Assembly (NCBI GenBank): GCA_937887565.1
Contig: CALABS010000064.1
Coordinates: 14,828-78,827 of the forward strand
Reading direction: 5' to 3'
Length of the DNA stretch: 64,000 bases
Origin: an uncultured Rhodospirillaceae bacterium
GTDB lineage: Bacteria; Pseudomonadota; Alphaproteobacteria; Rhodospirillales; Magnetospirillaceae
Shown piece by piece: positions 18,057 through 27,362 of this stretch; positions within the stretch are counted from its first letter, which is position 1, and every line of letters begins with the position of its first letter. The position numbers were made by a program, and so were the translations under genes. The notes under the pieces were generated by a model, which was given only the letters and a program-made list of their open reading frames with translations, ran no database searches and was not told where the DNA came from.

Positions 18057-18608
18057 TACCCGTCAACAATGTACGCCGAGTTCTTAGTTGATTGCACTGC
18101 GGGACCGGCATCACTTCCTGGTCATGGAGCATCTGAACGAGCGCGAGTGCCACATCCTGGTTGAACGAACACCGGCTGCGTGACAGCCCGACCGCCCTGG
18201 AAGACCAACCGCGGAAATATGGAATCAGTCCGTGCAGCAGCCATGGCTCTGTGCGTGCCTCCAGCTTGGACGGTCTGTCGTAGGCCTGTGTAACGTCCGC
18301 TTTGGAGCCTACGATCCGGACGCTTACCGTACTCTGGTCGTCCTTTCTCATGCACCTATGGTGCACCGTGGCTGGAGAATGGGGCATCGCGGAACCTTTG
18401 GAGGAGAAGATGAGAACGAGACACCGCCGATACTGACGTGGTGTCCTCATCCGCCGCGTACTGTGTTCATGTCCAAGCCGCATCGGTTTGGACCGCACTT
18501 CCCGCTTGATCCAGCACTCGAAATGGACGGCGAGGGCTGGGTCGGCGGATCGGCTTGTGTGTAGGCGCCTTCCGTCAGTGCTCCAGCGGACGCTGCGTCA
18601 GGTATGAA
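18057..18608. other. Gap without a supported gene
   Basis: Short overlapping frames exist on both strands, but none has domain content, a ribosome site and sensible length together. A protein-like fragment (RHHFLVMEHLNERECHILVE) near 18105-18170 ends in a stop and may be a gene remnant. Confidence 0.5.
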
Positions 18609-19904
18609 ATGAACGATTTCCTCTTTCAGGACCGCTTCCACCAGCTGAGCAACTGGATCGTCACGGCTGTCTTTCCCAGCCCGTATCTGTGGATGCATGT
18701 TGTTGTCCACATTGTCCTCGTGGCGATGCCACTGGCCTTTCTTGCCTTGCTGTCGGCCTGGGGGATCGGCGCTGTCCGGCGGCGCTTGTCCGGCTCGCGG
18801 AAAGAGATGCCGCGGGATGTCGTATCGCCGTTTCCGTCGAACCTGTTTCTCTACATCCTCAAGCACACCAGGAAGGAGCAATCCATCCTTCTTGTGACAG
18901 CTTTGCTGTCCCTGCCGCTTCTCTATGCGGTGCTGGAGCTTCCCAAGCAGATCATAAATAAAGCTTTGAATGTAGAAAACGATACTTCTACGGTAATTGG
19001 ATATGTGCTGTCAAAATACGAGCTCCTGTTTATCCTGTGTATCTTCTATCTCGGCGCCGTTCTGACGAGCGGAGCGTTGAAATACGTCATCAATCTGCTT
19101 CAGGGCCGTCTGGCCGAAGGAATGATGCGTCGCATGCGCTTTGCCGCTTTCCGGGCCTGGTCCCGAGGCAAGACGCCGTGCGACCACGCGCTGTTCATTC
19201 CGGTGCTGGTGCAGGAAGTTGAGCCGATTGCCGGATTCACCGGCGATACCTTCCTGGTTCCCGTGCTTCAGGGGGGGACGTTTCTGACGATCCTCGCCTT
19301 CATGATCGTTCAGGATCCAGTGTTGGGAGCTGCCGCTCTGACTTTGGTCCCTCTGCAAATCGCTCTCGTGCCCCGTCTGCAACGCCGGGTCAGTGCCCTG
19401 GCGCGTGAACGGTCGCGAGAATTGCGTTTGTTCGGTGCGGCTGTGGCCGATGCGTCCCCGCACCGCCGGCATGACCGTTCACGCCCCGTGCTGGCCGTTG
19501 CCCGATCGCTGAAGCGCGTGCAGGCGATTCGGCTCGACATCTATCGCCGAAAGTTCTTCATCAAGGGACTGAACAACTTCATCGCTCACCTCACACCGTT
19601 CTTCTTTTACACCATCGGCGGTTACCTGGTGATCGAGGGGCGCCTCTCTCTGGGAGCCCTCGTGGCGGTTCTGGCCGCCCACAAGGATATGTCGGCGCCG
19701 CTTCGCGAACTCCTCGGCTATTACCAGACCATGGACGACGTTCGGGTGAGGTATGAGGACATCCGCCGCTTTCTGGGGGATCAGGCTGAGCCTCCGTCTT
19801 CGGGTGCGATGGGCACCTCGGCCGGTGGTGCAGGTTCCGCGGTGGGGCCGATATCGCCGATGGTCAAAGATGCGTCGAGCATGACCTCCACCCTTTCGTC
19901 GTAG
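18609..19904 (+). CDS. ABC exporter transmembrane half lacking its ATPase domain (probably truncated)
   Basis: A 431-residue membrane protein. Two N-terminal hydrophobic segments (about 16-65) precede an ABC_membrane-type six-helix core (about 85-405, with FILCIFYLGAVL, LVPVLQGGTFLTIL, HLTPFFFYTIGGYLVI). The family normally continues from the VRYEDIRRFL linker into a nucleotide-binding domain. Here the protein ends ~35 residues later in low-complexity sequence, and no Walker motifs follow. The segment near 19450-19490 (DASPHRRHDRSRP) looks out of phase with family sequence and may reflect two compensating frameshifts. It is either a decaying exporter or needs an ATPase in trans. Confidence 0.65.
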   Translation: MNDFLFQDRFHQLSNWIVTAVFPSPYLWMHVVVHIVLVAMPLAFLALLSAWGIGAVRRRLSGSRKEMPRDVVSPFPSNLFLYILKHTRKEQSILLVTALLSLPLLYAVLELPKQIINKALNVENDTSTVIGYVLSKYELLFILCIFYLGAVLTSGALKYVINLLQGRLAEGMMRRMRFAAFRAWSRGKTPCDHALFIPVLVQEVEPIAGFTGDTFLVPVLQGGTFLTILAFMIVQDPVLGAAALTLVPLQIALVPRLQRRVSALARERSRELRLFGAAVADASPHRRHDRSRPVLAVARSLKRVQAIRLDIYRRKFFIKGLNNFIAHLTPFFFYTIGGYLVIEGRLSLGALVAVLAAHKDMSAPLRELLGYYQTMDDVRVRYEDIRRFLGDQAEPPSSGAMGTSAGGAGSAVGPISPMVKDASSMTSTLSS

Positions 19905-20060
19905 GGTGACTGTCGACCTGATTCCGATCGTCACTTGGCAGAGGACGATCGGTTCAGCCCACCACCATCTCCATGGGCGATGGCGCCCTGGCCAGCAGCG
20001 GCAGCCTTGGCGGTTGCGGTCTGCACGGTGGCTCGCGGATTCGCCGGCGTCGATGGCGCT

Positions 20061-20156
20061 CTGCAACACTTCGTTACACTTCATGCCCATCTTTGAAACA
20101 CGGTGGGACGTAGAACGGAGACATGGAGCAACGGCCAAGGTCATCGAAGAGGGCGG
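20061..20156 (+). repeat. Duplicated leader, copy 2
   Basis: Second copy of the ~95-bp leader at 17605-17700, here upstream of a 35-residue exported peptide and the cus operon. Sequence identity is high, with a few substitutions and a 6-base gap just before the start codon. Confidence 0.88.
20063..20077. promoter_or_regulatory. Candidate operator for the cus efflux operon
   Basis: GCAACACTTCGTTAC, identical to 17608-17622 and 12/15 to the perfect dyad. It lies 129 bp upstream of the small exported peptide that leads the cus operon. Confidence 0.55.
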
Positions 20157-20205
20157 GTATTCCGCCCGGCTGTCGCCAAGGCCCGGCTACCGAAGGGGGA
20201 GCACC

Positions 20206-20313
20206 ATGTCGATCCACACCCTTGCCGCTGCCGCGATGGCCTTGCCGACCGCCATTGTTTTTGGCGGCGCAGCGATCGCCTTCGACCAGGCATCCTCCGG
20301 TCATCACGGTTGA
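20206..20313 (+). CDS. 35-residue exported leader peptide of the cus operon
   Basis: Starts at 20206 after GGGGGAG and encodes little more than a signal peptide (LAAAAMALPTAIVFGGAAIA) plus a short His-containing tail (FDQASSGHHG). N-terminus and leader match the 99-residue protein at 17757, so it is probably a truncated duplicate, or a small periplasmic peptide in its own right. The stop is 152 bp before cusC. Confidence 0.55.
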   Translation: MSIHTLAAAAMALPTAIVFGGAAIAFDQASSGHHG

Positions 20314-20465
20314 CACCGGTCAACACCGACGTGTCGGGACTGCGGTTCGGTGAGCCTGGGTCCTGGCGGCGTACGCCTTGACACCGTCCTTCGAACGGAA
20401 CCGTCCGCGTCATGCCGCCCCATGGCCAGCCAGGGGCGAGCCGACCGGCCGTACGGAACAAAACT

Positions 20466-21737
20466 ATGATCGCACCATCCCGTTTGCGCCTTTCACGTGC
20501 GATGCTTGCCGTGACCGCGATCCTGCTGCTCGGCAGCACGGCCGCCGTCGCGGCTGAGCCGAACACCGACATCACCCATCTCATCGACACCGCCCGGCGT
20601 CTGAATCCGGAGGCCGCTGCGATGGCCCTCGAGGCCGACGCCGCGACGGCGCGCATCGTTTCCGCGGGCTCTCTCGACGACCCCAAGTTCAAGGTCGAGT
20701 TGGAACTGCCGCGCAACGAGCCCGGCTACCTGCCGCGCGACCGCGCCGGCCGCGAGCTGTATCAGGTGCGCCAGATGTTCCCGCTGTGGGGCAAGCGCGA
20801 CTTGAAGCGCGAGATCGCCTCGGCGGACAGTCGCAAGGCCGCCGCCGCCCAGGCCGAGGTGGCGAACCAGATCGCCTACCGCGTCAAGGTCGCCTACGCC
20901 GAATACCACGCGGCGCATCTGGCGGCTGACGAGACCCGCCAACTGCTCGGGACGGTCCGCCGTCTGTCGGAACTGGCGCGCGTCCGCTATGCTCAAGGCC
21001 CCGGCAAGCAGCAGGACATCACCGGCGCCAACGCCGAAGCCGGGGCGCTCGCCGCCGACCTCGCGCGCATGGACGCCGACCGCCACCGCGCCCAAGTGCG
21101 CCTGAACGGGCTGCTCGCCCGTTCGCCCGAAACGCCGTTGCCGGCCAAACCCCGGCCCCGGCCGGTCCCGCCGCTGGAGACGCTTTCGGTCGACGCGCTT
21201 GCCGACCGCGCCCGCTCCGACTATCCGGCGATCCGCGCCCAGCTCGCGCAGATCGACTCCGCGGACGGTACGCGCCGCCTCGCCGAGAGGAACGGCTATC
21301 CGGACGTAGAGCTGGGCATTGGCGCGATGCGGCGCGATGGCCGCTTCGACGGCTATCAGGCGATGGTCGAGGTCAACATCCCGCTCTATGCCGACCGCCG
21401 CCGGGCCGAACAGCGCGAAGCCGCCTCGATGGCTGGAGCGGCGCGGGCCAAGCTGGAGCAACTCCGCCTCGACGTCACCACCGACGTGCACGAGGCCCAT
21501 GCCATGCTGGCCGCGCTGAAAGAGCGCAAACGCATTGTGCGGGAGATCACCTTGCCCCAGGCGCGCATCGCCCTGGAGTCCGCCGCGCGCGGCTACGAAC
21601 AGTCACGGGAGGAGTTCGCCACCCTCCTGGTCGCAGAGCAGACGCTGCGCCGCGCGTTGGTCGAATACGTGAACGTGACGTTCGAAGAGCAGATCCGGCT
21701 TGCCGAGATCGAACGCCTGATCGGAGGTGAACTGTGA
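20466..21737 (+). CDS. cusC: Outer-membrane efflux channel of the CusC/CzcC (TolC) family
   Basis: A 423-residue outer-membrane factor, the channel of the tripartite metal efflux complex. Start 20466 begins the signal peptide (MLAVTAILLLGSTAAVAA). Two OEP repeats follow, with long helical hairpins (about 110-180 and 320-400) and the GNxYPDVELGIG-type strand (NGYPDVELGIGAM). No lipobox cysteine is seen, unlike E. coli CusC. It overlaps cusB by 4 bp. Metal specificity (Cu/Ag versus Co/Zn/Cd) cannot be read from this subunit; CusF downstream favours copper or silver. Confidence 0.88.
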   Translation: MIAPSRLRLSRAMLAVTAILLLGSTAAVAAEPNTDITHLIDTARRLNPEAAAMALEADAATARIVSAGSLDDPKFKVELELPRNEPGYLPRDRAGRELYQVRQMFPLWGKRDLKREIASADSRKAAAAQAEVANQIAYRVKVAYAEYHAAHLAADETRQLLGTVRRLSELARVRYAQGPGKQQDITGANAEAGALAADLARMDADRHRAQVRLNGLLARSPETPLPAKPRPRPVPPLETLSVDALADRARSDYPAIRAQLAQIDSADGTRRLAERNGYPDVELGIGAMRRDGRFDGYQAMVEVNIPLYADRRRAEQREAASMAGAARAKLEQLRLDVTTDVHEAHAMLAALKERKRIVREITLPQARIALESAARGYEQSREEFATLLVAEQTLRRALVEYVNVTFEEQIRLAEIERLIGGEL

Positions 21738-22990
21738 GCCGCCCGTCCATCCACCTCGCCACTCTCCTTGCCGCTGTCCTTGCGGCCGGGACGCCGGCCT
21801 TGGCGCAGTCGGGCCATGCCGGGCATGGCGCCCCCGCCGCGGCGCAGCAACCCTCCGGTCCGGGCAAGGTCCTGTACTACCGCAACCCTATGGGGCTTCC
21901 GGACACCTCTCCGGTGCCCAAGAAGGACCCGATGGGCATGGACTACGTCCCCGTCTACGAAGGCGAGGACAGCGCATCCGGTGCCGTCACCATCAGCCCC
22001 GACAAGGTCCAGAAACTCGGTGTGCGCACCGAAACGGCGGCGCGGCGGACGGTCTCCCGCCAGGTGCGGGCGGTCGGCACGGTCCAGGTGGACGAACGCC
22101 GCCTCTTCATCGTCGCGCCGAAGTTCGAGGCCTGGATCGAAACCCTGCTGGTCGATACCACCGGCGCCACCGTACGCCAGGGCCAGCCGCTGATGGAGGT
22201 CTACAGCCCCGAACTGGTGCTGGCCCAGCAGGAATACCTCGTCGCCCGCCAAAGCAGTGGCGGCGGCGGCCAGCTCGCCGAGGCGTCGCTCCAGCGGCTG
22301 CGCAACCTCGACGTCCCCGCGGAGGAGATCGAACGGCTGCGCAAGACCGGCAAGGCCTCGCGCACCCTGACCTACCGCGCGGCCGCCGGCGGCGTGGTTC
22401 TGGAGAAGACGGCCGTGCGGGGCATGCGCTTCATGCCCGGCGAGGCGCTCTACCGCATCGCCGACCTGTCGAACGTCTGGCTGATCGCCGACGTGTTCGA
22501 ACAGGATCTCGGCTACGTCAGGCCGGGCCAGGAGGTGGAGGTCACGGTCAATTCGCTGCCGGGCAGGGTCTTCTCCGGCAGGGTCGGCTTCGTCTATCCG
22601 ACGCTGACCGCCGAAAGCCGCACCGGCAAGGTGCGCATCGAGCTGCCCAACGCCGATGGCCTGCTCAAGCCCAACCTTTACGCCACCGTGCACCTGACCA
22701 CCGATGTGAGCGCCGTCCCGGGCGCGATGGCGGGGCTGGCCGTGCCGGACTCCGCCCTGCTCGACACCGGCCGGCGGCAGGCGGTGCTGGTGGAGACCGG
22801 CGAGGGCCGCTACGAGCCGCGCGACGTCAAGGCCGGTGCCCGCGCCGACGGCTACGTCCAGATCCTCGCCGGGCTGGAGGAGGGCGAGCGCGTCGTCGTG
22901 CGCGCCAACTTCCTGATCGATTCCGAAAGCAACCTGCGTGCGGCCCTGAGCGCCTTCGGCGGCAGCGGCGGCCAGCACCAGCACCAATAG
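21734..22990 (+). CDS. cusB: Periplasmic adaptor CusB of the metal efflux RND system
   Basis: A 418-residue membrane fusion protein starting with GTG in a GTGA overlap with cusC. Signal peptide 1-25, then His-rich HAGHGAP. A heavy-metal-binding domain at about 44-75 (YYRNPMG...PKKDPMGMDYVPVYEG) matches the CusB N-terminal metal-binding module. Barrel-sandwich, alpha-hairpin (PELVLAQQEYLVAR) and beta-barrel domains follow, and the C-terminus is His/Gln-rich (GGQHQHQ). The metal-binding module indicates a Cus/Sil-type rather than a drug adaptor. Confidence 0.92.
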   Translation: MSRPSIHLATLLAAVLAAGTPALAQSGHAGHGAPAAAQQPSGPGKVLYYRNPMGLPDTSPVPKKDPMGMDYVPVYEGEDSASGAVTISPDKVQKLGVRTETAARRTVSRQVRAVGTVQVDERRLFIVAPKFEAWIETLLVDTTGATVRQGQPLMEVYSPELVLAQQEYLVARQSSGGGGQLAEASLQRLRNLDVPAEEIERLRKTGKASRTLTYRAAAGGVVLEKTAVRGMRFMPGEALYRIADLSNVWLIADVFEQDLGYVRPGQEVEVTVNSLPGRVFSGRVGFVYPTLTAESRTGKVRIELPNADGLLKPNLYATVHLTTDVSAVPGAMAGLAVPDSALLDTGRRQAVLVETGEGRYEPRDVKAGARADGYVQILAGLEEGERVVVRANFLIDSESNLRAALSAFGGSGGQHQHQ

Positions 22991-23008
22991 CCGGCGGAGG
23001 GCCTCGCC

Positions 23009-26000
23009 ATGATCGCCGCCATCATCCGCTGGTCCGCGCGCAACGTCGCGCTGGTCCTGATGGGCACGCTGTTCCTCATCGGGATCGGCGCCTATTCGGT
23101 GTCGCGCATTCCGCTCGACGCGCTGCCCGACCTGTCGGACGTCCAGGTCATCCTCTACACCGACTATCCCGGCCAAGCGCCGCAGGTGGTCGAAGATCAG
23201 GTCACCTACCCGCTCACCACCGCCATGCTCAGCGTGCCGAAATCCAAGGTGGTCCGCGGCTTCTCGTTCTTCGGCGCCTCCTTCGTCTACATCATCTTCG
23301 AGGACGGCACCGACATCTACTGGGCGCGCTCGCGCGTGCTGGAGTACCTGAACTTCGCCGCCAAGCGGCTGCCCAACGGCGTCACCCCGACGCTGGGGCC
23401 GGACGCCACCGGCGTGGGCTGGGTCTACCAGTATGTCGTCCTTGCCAAGGACCGCACGCTGGCCGAACTGCGCACGCTACAGGACTGGTACCTGCGCTAC
23501 CAGCTCACCAAGGCCGAGGGCGTGGCCGAGGTGGCGAGCGTCGGCGGCTTCGTCCAGCAGTACCAGGTGGTCGTCGATCCGCAGAAGCTCCAGGCCTACG
23601 GCGTGCCGCTGGCCAGGATCGCCCAGGCGATCCGCATGTCCAACCAGGACGTCGGCGGCCGCGTCGTCGAGATGGCCGAAACCGAGTATGTGGTGCGCGG
23701 GCGCGGCTATCTGCGCGGCACCAAGGACATCGAGGAGATCGTCCTCAAGGTCGACCGCGGCACGCCGATCCTGCTGCGTGACGTGGCGCGGGTGGAGATC
23801 GGCCCGGACGAGCGCCGCGGCCTGACCGAGCTGAACGGCGAAGGGGAGGTGGTCAGCGGCATCGTTCTGCAGCGCTTCGGCCAGAACGCGCTCGACGTCA
23901 TCCGGAGCGTCAAGGACAAGCTGACCGAGCTGAAGGCCGGACTGCCCGAGGGCGTGAGCATCGAGAGCGTCTACGACCGCTCCGACCTGATCCTGCGGGC
24001 GGTGGACAACCTCAAGGTGACGCTGATCGAGGAGAGCGTCATCGTGGCCCTGGTCTGCATCGTCTTCCTGCTGCATGTGCGCAGCGCGCTGGTCGCCATC
24101 GTGACTCTGCCGATTGGCGTGCTCATTGCCATCATCGTCATGGACTGGATGGGCATGACCTCGAACATCATGAGCCTGGGCGGCATCGCCATCGCTGTCG
24201 GCGCCATGGTCGATGCCTCCATCGTGATGATCGAGAACGCCCACAAGCGGCTGGAGCACGCACCGCCGGACGCCAACCGCGCCAAGGTGCTGATCGACGC
24301 GGCGGTGGAGGTCGGGCCGGCGCTGTTCTTCAGCCTGCTGGTCATCACCGTGTCCTTCCTGCCGGTGTTCACGCTGGAGGCGCAGGAGGGCCGGCTGTTC
24401 AAGCCGCTGGCCTTCACCAAGACCTTCGCCATGGCCGGGGCGGCGTTCCTGTCGATCACGCTGGTGCCGGTGCTGATGCTGCTGTTCGTGCGTGGCCGCA
24501 TCGTGCCGGAGCGCCGGAACCCGGTGAACCGCCTGCTCATCTGGCTGTACCGGCCGATGATCAAGCTGGTGCTGCGGGCCAAGATCCTGACGATCCTGAT
24601 CGCCGCCGGGCTGCTGGCCTGGTCGGTGGTCCCGGCCTCCAAGCTGGGCAGCGAGTTCATGCCGGCGATCAATGAGGGCACCATCCTCTATATGCCGAGC
24701 ACGCTTCCCGGCCTGTCGATCACCAAGGCAGCCGAGCTGATCCAGACGCAGGATCGCATCCTCAAGAGCTTCCCCGAGGTGGAGTCGGTCTACGGCAAGG
24801 CGGGGCGCGCCGCCACCGCCACCGACCCGGCGCCCACCGAGATGTTCGAGACGGTCATCAACCTGAAGCCACAGCCCGACTGGCGGCCGGGGATGACCTA
24901 CGAGAAACTGGTGGCGGAGATGGACAAGGCCGTGCAGATGCCCGGCATCTCCAACGCCTGGACGATGCCGCTGCGGGCACGTATCGACATGCTCTCCACC
25001 GGCATCCGCACGCCGATCGGCATCAAGGTGTTCGGCAAGGACCTGGAGGAGATGGAGCGGCTGGCCCGCGCGATCGAGGCCGTGGTCAAGGCCGTTCCCG
25101 GCACCACCAGTGCCTACGCCGAGCGCATCGTCGGCGGCTACTACCTGGAGATCGACCCCAACCGCGAGCAACTGGCCCGCTACGGCCTGACCGTCGGCGA
25201 CCTGCAGGACACCATCCTGACGGCGCTCGGCGGCGAGATGGTCACGACCACCGTGGAAGGGCGCGAGCGCTTTTCCGTCAACGTCCGCTACCCGCGGGAA
25301 CTGCGCAGCAACCCGGACGCCATCGCCAGCCGCATCCTGCTGCACCCGGACATGGGTGGGGCAATCCCGCTCGGGCAGCTCGCTTCGGTGCGGCTGACCA
25401 AGGGGCCGGCGACGGTGCGCACCGAGAACGCGCTGCTGTCGGCCTACATCTACGTCGACATCCGTGACCGCGACATCGGCGGCTACGTCGCCGACGCCCG
25501 CAAGGCGGTCGCCGAGCAGGTGCAGATGCCGGCCGGCTACTACGTCACCTGGAGCGGGCAGTTCGAGTACATGGAGCGCGCGGCGGCGAAGCTGAAGATC
25601 GTCATCCCGGTGACCATCGCGATCATCTTCCTGCTGATGTACCTGAATTTCCGGCGCATCACCGAGACGCTGATCGTCATGCTGTCGCTGCCCTTCGCGC
25701 TGGTCGGCGGCGTCTGGTACATGGCGCTGCTTGGCTTCAACCTCTCGGTGGCCGTGGCTGTGGGTTTCATCGCGCTGGCCGGCGTGGCGGCCGAGACCGG
25801 CGTGGTGATGCTCATCTACCTCGACCACGCGCTGGAGGACCGCAAGCGTCGCCGTGCCGCCGAGGGGCAGGCCATGACCGTGGCCGACCTCTACGACGCC
25901 ATCATGGAGGGCGCCGTAGAGCGCGTGCGTCCGAAGATGATGACGGTGGTCGCCATCATGGCCGGCCTCCTGCCGATCATGTGGAGCACCGGCACCGGCT

Positions 26001-26203
26001 CGGAGGTGATGCAGCGCATCGCCGTGCCGATGATCGGCGGCATGGTCTCCTCCACCGTGCTCACGCTGCTGGTGATTCCAGCCCTCTACGCCCTGGTCAA
26101 GACGCCGGCGATCCGCCGTCAGGCGGCAGCAAAGCCGCCGCTTCCTCGTGACCTTTCGTCCATCGATGCTCAACCCAACAAGGAGACTCTCCATGCATCG
26201 TAA
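23009..26203 (+). CDS. cusA: CusA/CzcA-type heavy-metal RND efflux pump
   Basis: A 1064-residue inner-membrane proton-driven pump of the HME-RND subfamily, full length. Twelve TM segments in two 1+5 groups, each with a large periplasmic loop. Recognisable blocks are PLDALPDLSDVQV near the start, the TM4 motif GGIAIAVGAMVDASIVMIENAHKRLE, EGTILYMPSTLPG, RIDMLSTGIRTPIGIKVFG, and the C-terminal FIALAGVAAETGVVMLIYLDHAL. It is 18 bp after cusB, and its stop lies inside the start region of cusF. Sequence blocks match CusA/SilA better than CzcA in my recollection; the substrate is inferred. Confidence 0.95.
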   Translation: MIAAIIRWSARNVALVLMGTLFLIGIGAYSVSRIPLDALPDLSDVQVILYTDYPGQAPQVVEDQVTYPLTTAMLSVPKSKVVRGFSFFGASFVYIIFEDGTDIYWARSRVLEYLNFAAKRLPNGVTPTLGPDATGVGWVYQYVVLAKDRTLAELRTLQDWYLRYQLTKAEGVAEVASVGGFVQQYQVVVDPQKLQAYGVPLARIAQAIRMSNQDVGGRVVEMAETEYVVRGRGYLRGTKDIEEIVLKVDRGTPILLRDVARVEIGPDERRGLTELNGEGEVVSGIVLQRFGQNALDVIRSVKDKLTELKAGLPEGVSIESVYDRSDLILRAVDNLKVTLIEESVIVALVCIVFLLHVRSALVAIVTLPIGVLIAIIVMDWMGMTSNIMSLGGIAIAVGAMVDASIVMIENAHKRLEHAPPDANRAKVLIDAAVEVGPALFFSLLVITVSFLPVFTLEAQEGRLFKPLAFTKTFAMAGAAFLSITLVPVLMLLFVRGRIVPERRNPVNRLLIWLYRPMIKLVLRAKILTILIAAGLLAWSVVPASKLGSEFMPAINEGTILYMPSTLPGLSITKAAELIQTQDRILKSFPEVESVYGKAGRAATATDPAPTEMFETVINLKPQPDWRPGMTYEKLVAEMDKAVQMPGISNAWTMPLRARIDMLSTGIRTPIGIKVFGKDLEEMERLARAIEAVVKAVPGTTSAYAERIVGGYYLEIDPNREQLARYGLTVGDLQDTILTALGGEMVTTTVEGRERFSVNVRYPRELRSNPDAIASRILLHPDMGGAIPLGQLASVRLTKGPATVRTENALLSAYIYVDIRDRDIGGYVADARKAVAEQVQMPAGYYVTWSGQFEYMERAAAKLKIVIPVTIAIIFLLMYLNFRRITETLIVMLSLPFALVGGVWYMALLGFNLSVAVAVGFIALAGVAAETGVVMLIYLDHALEDRKRRRAAEGQAMTVADLYDAIMEGAVERVRPKMMTVVAIMAGLLPIMWSTGTGSEVMQRIAVPMIGGMVSSTVLTLLVIPALYALVKTPAIRRQAAAKPPLPRDLSSIDAQPNKETLHAS

Positions 26204-26549
26204 GATCCCCACCGCGGTACTCGCTGCGCTGCTGGTCCTGCCCGCCGCCGCATCGGCCCAGACGACCATGAATCACGACCGGGCCGGGGGTGGCATGCCC
26301 ATGGGGACGATGGCAGCCCCGGCCAACGGAACGACCGGCAAGGTCAACGCCGTGAACGCCGCCAGCCGCACGATCAATGTGACCCATGGGCCGATCCAGG
26401 GATTGGGCTGGCCGGCCATGACGATGGATTTCGGCGTCGCGCCGAGCGTCGATCTCGTCCCCGTCAAGGTCGGCGATACCATCGCCTTCACCGTCGGCAA
26501 GGATGCCAAGGGCGTTTACCAGATCGACTCGCTGAAGCTGGGTAAGTAG
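26193..26549 (+). CDS. cusF: Periplasmic copper/silver chaperone CusF
   Basis: A 118-residue protein starting at 26193, eleven bases before the end of cusA, after AAGGAGA. Signal peptide 1-22, a Met/His-rich spacer (MNHDRAGGGMPMGTM), then the CusF OB-fold with VTHGPI, GWPAMTMDF and the final VYQIDSLKLGK strand. The His, Trp and two Met residues of the Cu(I)/Ag(I) site (H in VTHGPI, W and M..M in WPAMTM) are all present. It hands Cu(I) to CusB in the characterised system. Confidence 0.95.
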   Translation: MHRKIPTAVLAALLVLPAAASAQTTMNHDRAGGGMPMGTMAAPANGTTGKVNAVNAASRTINVTHGPIQGLGWPAMTMDFGVAPSVDLVPVKVGDTIAFTVGKDAKGVYQIDSLKLGK

Positions 26550-26564
26550 GGAGAAATTTGTTGG

Positions 26565-26611
26565 AACCTTTCCGGTCTCTGGTTGGATTCGACCTGGAGA
26601 CTGGAAAGGTT
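26565..26611. terminator. Inverted repeat downstream of cusF (terminator or mobile-element end)
   Basis: AACCTTTCCGGTCTC (26565-26579) pairs with GAGACTGGAAAGGTT (26597-26611), a 15-bp stem with one mismatch and a 17-base loop, 15 bp after the cusF stop. No T-run follows, so rho-independent termination is uncertain. The insertion-sequence debris starts 180 bp on. Confidence 0.5.
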
Positions 26612-26732
26612 GTGATGGGTGGGGCTGGCCAATGACCGCAAGAAGTCGAAGCGAGAATAGGGCGTGGAAGATTATCGATCAGCTTTTTTGTATATAATTC
26701 AGAATTTCTTCATTTAGTCGTTCTGCTTTCTC

Positions 26733-26798
26733 ATGAGGTGGACTGTGGAATTGCGGCAATTGCTCTATTTAAATATTCTGGCTGAAGCTGGCAGCTTC
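26733..26798 (+). pseudogene. N-terminal remnant of a LysR-family regulator
   Basis: The first ~22 codons (VELRQLLYLNILAEAGSF) match the start of a LysR helix-turn-helix. The frame then passes directly into antisense IS256 sequence. The rest of the gene is absent, so the insertion destroyed or replaced it. Confidence 0.6.
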
Positions 26799-27195
26799 GT
26801 CGTGTTGCTCAAGCAGCAGGGCGCCGACCAGCCGGGTGACGGCCGCTTCGCATGGGAAGATGCCGACGACGTTGGTGCGCCGCTTGATCTCGCCGTTCAG
26901 GCGCTCCAAGGGGTTGGTGGAGTGCAGCTTGGTTCGCAGGTCCTTGGGATAGGCCATGTAGGCCAGCACGTCGAACTCGGCCTCGTCCATCAGCGCCGCC
27001 AGCAGCGCCTTCTCCGCCGTGCGCCGTGGCTTCAGGAAGGCCGGGAAGTAGGTGCCGCGCCGCAGTTTGGGAATCCGAAGGTCGATGGCGCCGGCACGGG
27101 TTTCCCAGGTCCGCTCGCGATACCCGTTGCGCTTGGTTTGCCGATCCTCGGTCCGCTTGAACCGCCCCGAGTTTTCCGGAGGCCGGATTGGTTGA
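26795..27195 (-). mobile_element. IS256-family remnant with internal deletion
   Basis: Encodes the region around the first catalytic block (GAIDLRIPKLRRGTYFP) and the C-terminal ERLNGEIKRRTNVVGIFP block, with most of the catalytic core missing between them. The C-terminus ends at LLLEQHDE, short of the family end. Confidence 0.8.
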
Positions 27196-27196
27196 G

Positions 27197-27362
27197 TCAC
27201 GCCGCCATGGCGACGTCCTCGGTTTGGGCATAGTAGCGCGCTTCGGCCTCGGCGGGGGGAATGTTGCCGATGGGTTCGAGTAGACGTTGGTTGTTGAACC
27301 AGTCGACCCATTCCAGAGTGGCGAACTTGACGGCCTCTAGAGTGCGCCACGGGCCCACGATG
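27197..27362 (-). mobile_element. IS3-family OrfB C-terminal remnant
   Basis: Translation TLEAVKFATLEWVDWFNNQRLLEPIGNIPPAEAE is the DDE-domain C-terminus of an IS3 OrfB, ending at a natural stop (complement of 27197-27199). Everything upstream of it is replaced by IS110 sequence. Confidence 0.82.

Noticed and set aside
18022..18564. Overlapping frames in the 18.0-18.6 kb gap
   Set aside because: No domain, ribosome site or plausible start in any of them; composition fits non-coding or decayed DNA.
23477..26269. Very long minus-strand open frame (about 930 codons) antisense to cusA
   Set aside because: It mirrors codon bias of the GC-rich cusA gene, is His/Asp/Gln-rich without domains, and conflicts with a fully recognised gene.
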